From positions 1-57,625 of the forward strand of contig PHBY01000018.1 in NCBI GenBank assembly GCA_002840735.1: a DNA stretch of 57,625 bases, in the 5' to 3' direction. The notes under the pieces were generated by a model. It did no database searches. It was not told the origin of the DNA and saw nothing but the letters and a program-made list of their open reading frames with translations. Of this stretch, positions 53,522-57,625 are shown piece by piece. Within the stretch, counting starts at the first letter, position 1; each line of letters opens with the position of its first letter. This stretch comes from Chloroflexi bacterium HGW-Chloroflexi-2. Its GTDB lineage: Bacteria; Chloroflexota; Anaerolineae; Anaerolineales; Anaerolineaceae. The translations under genes were made by a program, and so were the position numbers.

Positions 53522-54316
53522 ATGGCTTCAATTCATTTACTCACTCCTGGCGCTGAGCCTTATCTCTTCCCGGGTGGCAAAAACGCCTGTTTGATCGTTC
53601 ACGGCTTTAACAGCTCTACTCGCGAAAACCGCGATATGGGACGTTACCTTGCCGACCAGGGATTTACTGTGCTGGGTATTCGTCTACCCGGTCATGCTAC
53701 TACGCCTGCCGATATGCGCCGTGTGCGTTGGACGGATTGGTTGGCTGCAGTCGAGGATGGTTTTTCTTTGCTGAAAGGTTCCAGTGAACGGGTATTTATC
53801 ATGGGTCAATCTTTGGGCGGTGTGCTTACCATGACCGCTGCGGCTCGCTACCCGTTTGATGGCGTAATCGGCATCTCTACGCCTTTTGGGTTGCTCAACG
53901 GCTGGCAAGCGCGTCTTGCACGTCCGGGATTGATCAAATTTATTAGCCTGTTTGTCAAAGAGATCAAAAAACCGCCTCTAAGTGACAACTCAGACGAATT
54001 AGACGAACGTGCTCCCGGTGTTGACCTAGATCCCTACCCGCGTTATGTCACTCGGGCGCTGGCTGAAGTTTTAGCGCTGGTAGAGGAAATGCGGGATGGA
54101 TTGCCCAATATTACCGCGCCTGTGCTGTTCATTCAGGGACGCCATGATGCGGTGGTCGAAAAGAACGCTATGCAATTATTCGGCGAGCGTATTACCTCAA
54201 CTCACAAAGAAACACTCTGGCTCGAAAATACTGGACATGTTGTAACATTAAGCGAGGAGCGCGAAATTGCCTTTCAAGCTATAGCCGAATTCATTGCAAA
54301 GCAGGTCAGACTGTAA
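53522..54316 (+). CDS. Alpha/beta hydrolase, copy 2
   Basis: A 264-residue paralogue of the hydrolase at 45367. They share PGAEPYLFPG, the LGIRLPGH stretch and the GQSLGG nucleophile motif (Ser 97 in both), plus the LENTGHVVTLSEEREIAF C-terminal His region. This one has an extra insert after residue 140 (NSDELDERAPGVDLDPYPRYVTR). It closes the sulfatase block 18 bp after sulfatase 3. No signal peptide; substrate unknown. Confidence 0.85.
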   Translation: MASIHLLTPGAEPYLFPGGKNACLIVHGFNSSTRENRDMGRYLADQGFTVLGIRLPGHATTPADMRRVRWTDWLAAVEDGFSLLKGSSERVFIMGQSLGGVLTMTAAARYPFDGVIGISTPFGLLNGWQARLARPGLIKFISLFVKEIKKPPLSDNSDELDERAPGVDLDPYPRYVTRALAEVLALVEEMRDGLPNITAPVLFIQGRHDAVVEKNAMQLFGERITSTHKETLWLENTGHVVTLSEEREIAFQAIAEFIAKQVRL

Positions 54317-54443
54317 GGGAATGTAGCCCGATTGCACGATAATGCCTGCAATGCGCTGATGAAGTTGTTAATCCACTCCCGCGCGGCGGCAAGGATGGCG
54401 GGGTCGGGTTTCCCAAGTTGCGTGACGGTGTGTGATTGAAGTT

Positions 54444-54479
54444 GTAAATCCCTGCCTTTGAGCGATGGCAGGGATTTAC
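54444..54479. terminator. Bidirectional hairpin between hydrolase and MoaD-like genes
   Basis: A perfect 13-bp stem (54444-54456 with 54467-54479, 10-nt loop). It lies between convergent genes and has T-rich flanks on the plus strand. Confidence 0.8.
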
Positions 54480-54500
54480 GATTGGTTGTGTTTTTTGAGG

Positions 54501-54773
54501 CTATCCGCCTCCAATGCCTTGGAGGATGACAATCTCATCTCCCTCCTTCAAGGGGTGGTCCAGGGCGGTGGGTAATTCCAGGTATTCGCCGCACAGCAAA
54601 ATGACGGGATGTTCGCTCCCCTTTCGCAAAATTGCGGACAAATCCGCCCCAATTTGAGGACGTGCGGCTTTAAGCAACTGTGCCAGAGTGGACTGCTCCT
54701 GTAATTGCACGCTGGTATTTAGGCGTAAAACCTGGCCTGCTATAGGACCGTGTATGGTTAGATTAACTTCCAT
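54501..54773 (-). CDS. MoaD/ThiS-like small sulfur-carrier protein
   Basis: A 90-residue ubiquitin-fold protein. The C-terminal GIGGG (residues 86-90) ends in the Gly-Gly-type tail used for thiocarboxylation, and the preceding DHPLKEGDEIVILQG matches the MoaD end. It lies 8 bp downstream of the aldehyde ferredoxin oxidoreductase, a partnership often seen, where it could supply sulfur for the tungsten or molybdenum cofactor. The extra third Gly at the very end would need trimming in a classical MoaD. Confidence 0.8.
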   Translation of the reverse strand: MEVNLTIHGPIAGQVLRLNTSVQLQEQSTLAQLLKAARPQIGADLSAILRKGSEHPVILLCGEYLELPTALDHPLKEGDEIVILQGIGGG

Positions 54774-54781
54774 CGCGTTGT

Positions 54782-56779
54782 CTAGGCGTGGATTTGCTCG
54801 GCGACGTAATCCAGCCCCAATTCAATCAGACGTGCACGGCTGGGACGTCCGCTCGTTGGATCCCACTGCATTTCCCGAAAGAATTCATTGGACATGGTCT
54901 CAATGTCAATTGTGACTTTGGCGTTGGGTCCGGTTTCCAGCGGTGGTTTACCAAGCACACGGGCGGGCAGCACAAAGTCGGATGGCTTGAAGCCTTCTCG
55001 AACGTTGAAGGCCTGGCGCAAGTCCTGGATGCGTTCGCCGGTCTCCAGAAATTCTTCCGCGGTAATGCCCCAGCCAGTGGCTGCGTTAATGATGCCGAGG
55101 TAGGGATATTCGCCGGCCATTGAGGAAAACTCACATATACCCAGCGCATCCATGGTTTCAACGGCCTTGCTGCCAATGGCATGTGCTTTGCCCTTCCCGC
55201 TGAACTCGCGCCGCGGGGTTTGGGGAATTTCGATGCCTGGCAGGGTGATGAGCGGAAGGCCGAATTCGTTGAAACCGGCTCCGCCTTGCGTATGACGTCC
55301 AGGGGTGGGATCGGTGACGTAGGTGGTACCAAAGGACGGGTTCAAACGCGGGTCGTGCATGGCCAATTCTTGCCCGCCAACATGCATGGCGTATTGCTCT
55401 GCACCATTGCCGATCTTTTCGGCGGCTACTTTGACGCCATCGGCCAGCAATTCGCCTAGTCCCGGTTCACGTTTAGCCAGTTTTACCAAAGCTGCAATGG
55501 CAGCTTCATGGTTACCCCAGTTCAATTCCAAGCCGTCAGTCTGCTCTTTGGTCAGCAATCCTTTTTCGTAGCATTCGAAGGCGAAGGCAACCGTTCCACC
55601 GGCAGAAATGGTATCCAATCCATAGGCATTGCAGATACCGTTGGCTTTGATGATGGATTCAATGTTATCGTTCAAGATCATGCCACCAAAACTACCCAGC
55701 GTCTCGTATTCGGGGCGGTGCTCATTTTCGATGGCGTAGGGGCCTTCTTCAACATCCAGCAGAGCGCCGCAGCCAAGAGCGCAGTTGGCGCAGGCATATT
55801 TTTTCTTTGCATAGCGATAAACATTTTCATCGCTGATCTTGCTCGAACGCGTGCGCATGGGAAAATCGCGATAGCCCACGCCGGACCAGTTCTTGATCGG
55901 CATGTCTCCCATTTCGGATGAACCGGAAGCAAGCATGGAGGTACCATGTTTGCCGAAGCCTTCGACCATGGTGGGGACATCGGGCATCGGCATGCCACCA
56001 CGTCGCAACAGCAAGGGCAAAATCGGCTGAAGAATCACACCCAATATCTTGCCAAAGGAAGACGGCTTTTTCTTCATGCGGTCTGCCAGCGAACGATTGA
56101 CTGACAACAGTTCATTCTTGTCAGCCAACTCGATCTTTCCTTTGCCGCGCACAACGACAGCTTTCAAGTTCTTGCTGCCCATCACCGCACCGATGCCCGA
56201 GCGAGCGGCCGCCCGCCCATAATCGTTAATCACCGCGGAGATCAAAGAAAGTTTCTCCCCCGCAGGACCGATCGCGGCAGCGCGCAACGACTTGTCACCC
56301 AATTCAACTTTCAGCGCGTTCAGCGTCTCGGTGATGTCCAGCCCCCACAGTTTGTCTGCCGGGCGGATTTCTACTTCGCCATCTTTAATCCACAGGTAGA
56401 CCGGTTTTTTCGCCTTGCCGTGGATAAAGACAGCGTCAAAACCGGCGCGCTTCAGTTCGGGACCAAAGAAACCGCCTGAATTGGCATCACCCCAGGTACC
56501 CGTCAGCGGTGACTTAGCGACCACGCTGTAGCGGCCTGAGAAATAAGCGCTGCTGCCGGTCAGCAGCCCAGGCAGGAAACCGAGGATATTCTCCGGTCCC
56601 AGCGGGTCAGCGTGTGCCGGCATGTTGCGGAAGAGATAATCCACTCCTAAGCCTTGGCCGCCGAGAAACTTGCGGTAGGTGTCTGGTTGTGGGTGTTCGA
56701 CGCGCGTTTCCCCGCTACTCAAGTCCACGATGAGGATATTGCCCGTGACTGCCCGCGTGCTTGCTTGTTTTGTTTCCAT
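54782..56779 (-). CDS. Aldehyde ferredoxin oxidoreductase
   Basis: A 665-residue tungsten- or molybdenum-pterin enzyme that oxidises aldehydes to acids with ferredoxin as acceptor. The [4Fe-4S] ligands are CANCALGC (Cys 330, 333, 337) and Cys 549 in LGICEFSS. SGIGAVMGSKNLKAVVVRG is a family signature and GGKFL-type N-terminal region GGQGLGVDYLF is present. AAAGGAG precedes the ATG. It marks anaerobic metabolism. The MoaD-like gene follows, while the other cofactor genes are not in view. Confidence 0.93.
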   Translation of the reverse strand: METKQASTRAVTGNILIVDLSSGETRVEHPQPDTYRKFLGGQGLGVDYLFRNMPAHADPLGPENILGFLPGLLTGSSAYFSGRYSVVAKSPLTGTWGDANSGGFFGPELKRAGFDAVFIHGKAKKPVYLWIKDGEVEIRPADKLWGLDITETLNALKVELGDKSLRAAAIGPAGEKLSLISAVINDYGRAAARSGIGAVMGSKNLKAVVVRGKGKIELADKNELLSVNRSLADRMKKKPSSFGKILGVILQPILPLLLRRGGMPMPDVPTMVEGFGKHGTSMLASGSSEMGDMPIKNWSGVGYRDFPMRTRSSKISDENVYRYAKKKYACANCALGCGALLDVEEGPYAIENEHRPEYETLGSFGGMILNDNIESIIKANGICNAYGLDTISAGGTVAFAFECYEKGLLTKEQTDGLELNWGNHEAAIAALVKLAKREPGLGELLADGVKVAAEKIGNGAEQYAMHVGGQELAMHDPRLNPSFGTTYVTDPTPGRHTQGGAGFNEFGLPLITLPGIEIPQTPRREFSGKGKAHAIGSKAVETMDALGICEFSSMAGEYPYLGIINAATGWGITAEEFLETGERIQDLRQAFNVREGFKPSDFVLPARVLGKPPLETGPNAKVTIDIETMSNEFFREMQWDPTSGRPSRARLIELGLDYVAEQIHA

Positions 56780-56838
56780 CTGATCACTCCTTTGGTAGTA
56801 ATTACACTATCTATTCGCTGAAAATAAAATGACTTTCT

Positions 56839-57269
56839 TCAATTTTCTGCCAGTCGTGTACATACGTTGGTCGATAAACCAAGTAATTCCAAAATACGAG
56901 TTTGTAAAGTTGTCAGTGGCGTGATGTGCTCCAGAAAGAGTTTATTCCATTCCACATCACTATTACTTTCATTCGCCAGTAATCCTAGCGTAAAACCGCC
57001 CAGCAGCATTTGACCCGAGCGGGTAACCGTGCCCTTCCACTCAATAATCTGAGGCAACAGAACGTCCAACTACTAGTTTACCAGAATTGAGATGGTATTG
57101 GGAAATCACCAACCCTTTTTTTTTCGAGCAGGCGCAGCAACCCGTACGCTGTGAATGGACTGACCCCAATTCTTTTGGCAAGCACTGAATAATGAATCGG
57201 ACCATTCAATTCGCGATACAGGTCAAGCAAGGATTGAACATAAGTTTCCTGACGGTGGGTGAGTTTCAT
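56839..57269 (-). pseudogene. HTH regulator gene with two frame breaks
   Basis: The N-terminal frame (57269 leftward) reads KLTHRQETYVQSLLDLYRELN and then a winged-helix-like HTH (VLAKRIGVSPFTAYGLLRLLE). An A9 run (complement of 57116-57124) then shifts the frame. With one A fewer the next residues would be EKKGLVISQYHLN and GKLVVGRS, which look like the continuation of a known HTH wing. Further on a second shift is needed to reach the long frame that runs to 56839 (PQIIEWKGTVTRSGQMLL). It lies upstream of AOR on the same strand. Pseudogene, or assembly error in a homopolymer. Confidence 0.65.
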
Positions 57270-57332
57270 GGTTGATTTTTCAAAAAAGACCAAAGAATTG
57301 TTTTATTATAATTTGATTGCTACTGGATGTCA

Positions 57333-57399
57333 ATGGGAGCGGTGACATGGGAGCGGTGACATGGGAGCGGTGACATGGGAGGGGGGACATGGAGGGGGG
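57333..57399. repeat. 14-bp tandem repeat
   Basis: The unit ATGGGAGCGGTGAC occurs three times exactly at 57333-57346, 57347-57360 and 57361-57374, then in a decayed, G-rich form at 57375-57388 and partially to 57399. It lies between the degenerate HTH gene and the start of a possible gene. Confidence 0.9.
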
Positions 57400-57625
57400 A
57401 TTCTGTTCAAGTATCAATTTTGTACAATGTTACTATCAATTATTGAAAAAGGTAACAATCTGGATGAATAAACCAAGGAATGCTAAGAGAAAACAAATTT
57501 CGAAAATATCTTCAGGATTTAATTAGCTTGAATTTGATTCGAAAAATCAACTGTAGATTTTTCAATTCGGCGTAAAATTGGAAATATCAAAAATCGCCTC
57601 ATTACCACAAGGAAAAAACAATGAA
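57400..57625. other. AT-rich region before window edge, with possible gene start
   Basis: No complete gene. A ribosome-binding-like AAGGA at 57609-57613 precedes an ATG at 57621-57623, so a plus-strand gene may begin there and continue past the edge. An AT-rich region upstream could hold its promoter; I see no clear boxes. Confidence 0.35.

Overview
The window reads as a stretch of an anaerobic or facultative bacterial chromosome, most likely Chloroflexota of the Anaerolineae type. This is an inference from gene content: a short EF-Ts, a MalP-type alpha-glucan phosphorylase, NfeD and UPF0316 proteins, an anaerobic sulfatase maturase, a tungsten-type aldehyde ferredoxin oxidoreductase and glutaconate-type CoA transferases. 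No 16S rRNA is present to confirm it. Most of 4-40 kb is AT-richer; about 41-57 kb is visibly richer in G+C, with GC-ending codons.

Region 1 (1-3.7 kb) is accessory DNA. A poly-A run and a roughly 93-bp minisatellite poor in A are followed by a compact plasmid/phage-like operon: a SLOG-fold protein, two small unknowns, a phage-type unknown and an ArdC-like antirestriction protein with an ImmA/IrrE metallopeptidase domain. After a terminator comes a small protein with a probable ribbon-helix-helix end. Both transcription units begin with the same 20-bp promoter element, and three genes carry a hairpin-plus-Shine-Dalgarno leader (two of them near-identical 54-bp copies). This is the best candidate here for an undescribed system. 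A tRNA-Lys(UUU) gene follows.

Region 2 (4.4-40 kb) is mostly housekeeping. It contains oligopeptidase F; a thioredoxin-reductase-like/TlpA redox pair; two phosphoglycerate-mutase-like phosphatases and RarA; a LiaF-like protein with a HAD protein; an EamA exporter; an alanine-dehydrogenase-like enzyme; YcgN; a catabolic block (2-hydroxyacid dehydrogenase, CoA-transferase A/B, P5C dehydrogenase); a secreted metzincin; an operon with two glycosyltransferases, SbcC, a CorC-type protein, SbcD and a C39-like/TPR protein; glycogen phosphorylase; NfeD; DnaK; and rpsB-tsf-pyrH. A 17-bp perfect inverted repeat stands upstream of dnaK.

Region 3 (40-54.3 kb) is a LacI-controlled sulfatase island. It has a cupin protein divergent from lacI across a double palindromic operator, a sugar-type ABC transporter (binding lipoprotein and two permeases, no ATPase), a DUF2179 reading frame broken by an in-frame TAG, two paralogous alpha/beta hydrolases bracketing an MFS transporter, three Cys-type sulfatases and their radical-SAM maturase. 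One sulfatase has a Tat signal; two look cytoplasmic. The likely scheme is external desulfation, uptake, then internal desulfation and ester cleavage. No glycosidase is present, so the substrate is open.

Region 4 (54.4-57.6 kb) holds, on the minus strand, an aldehyde ferredoxin oxidoreductase with a MoaD-like partner and a frame-disrupted HTH regulator gene. A 14-bp tandem repeat and the start of a possible plus-strand gene follow at the right edge.
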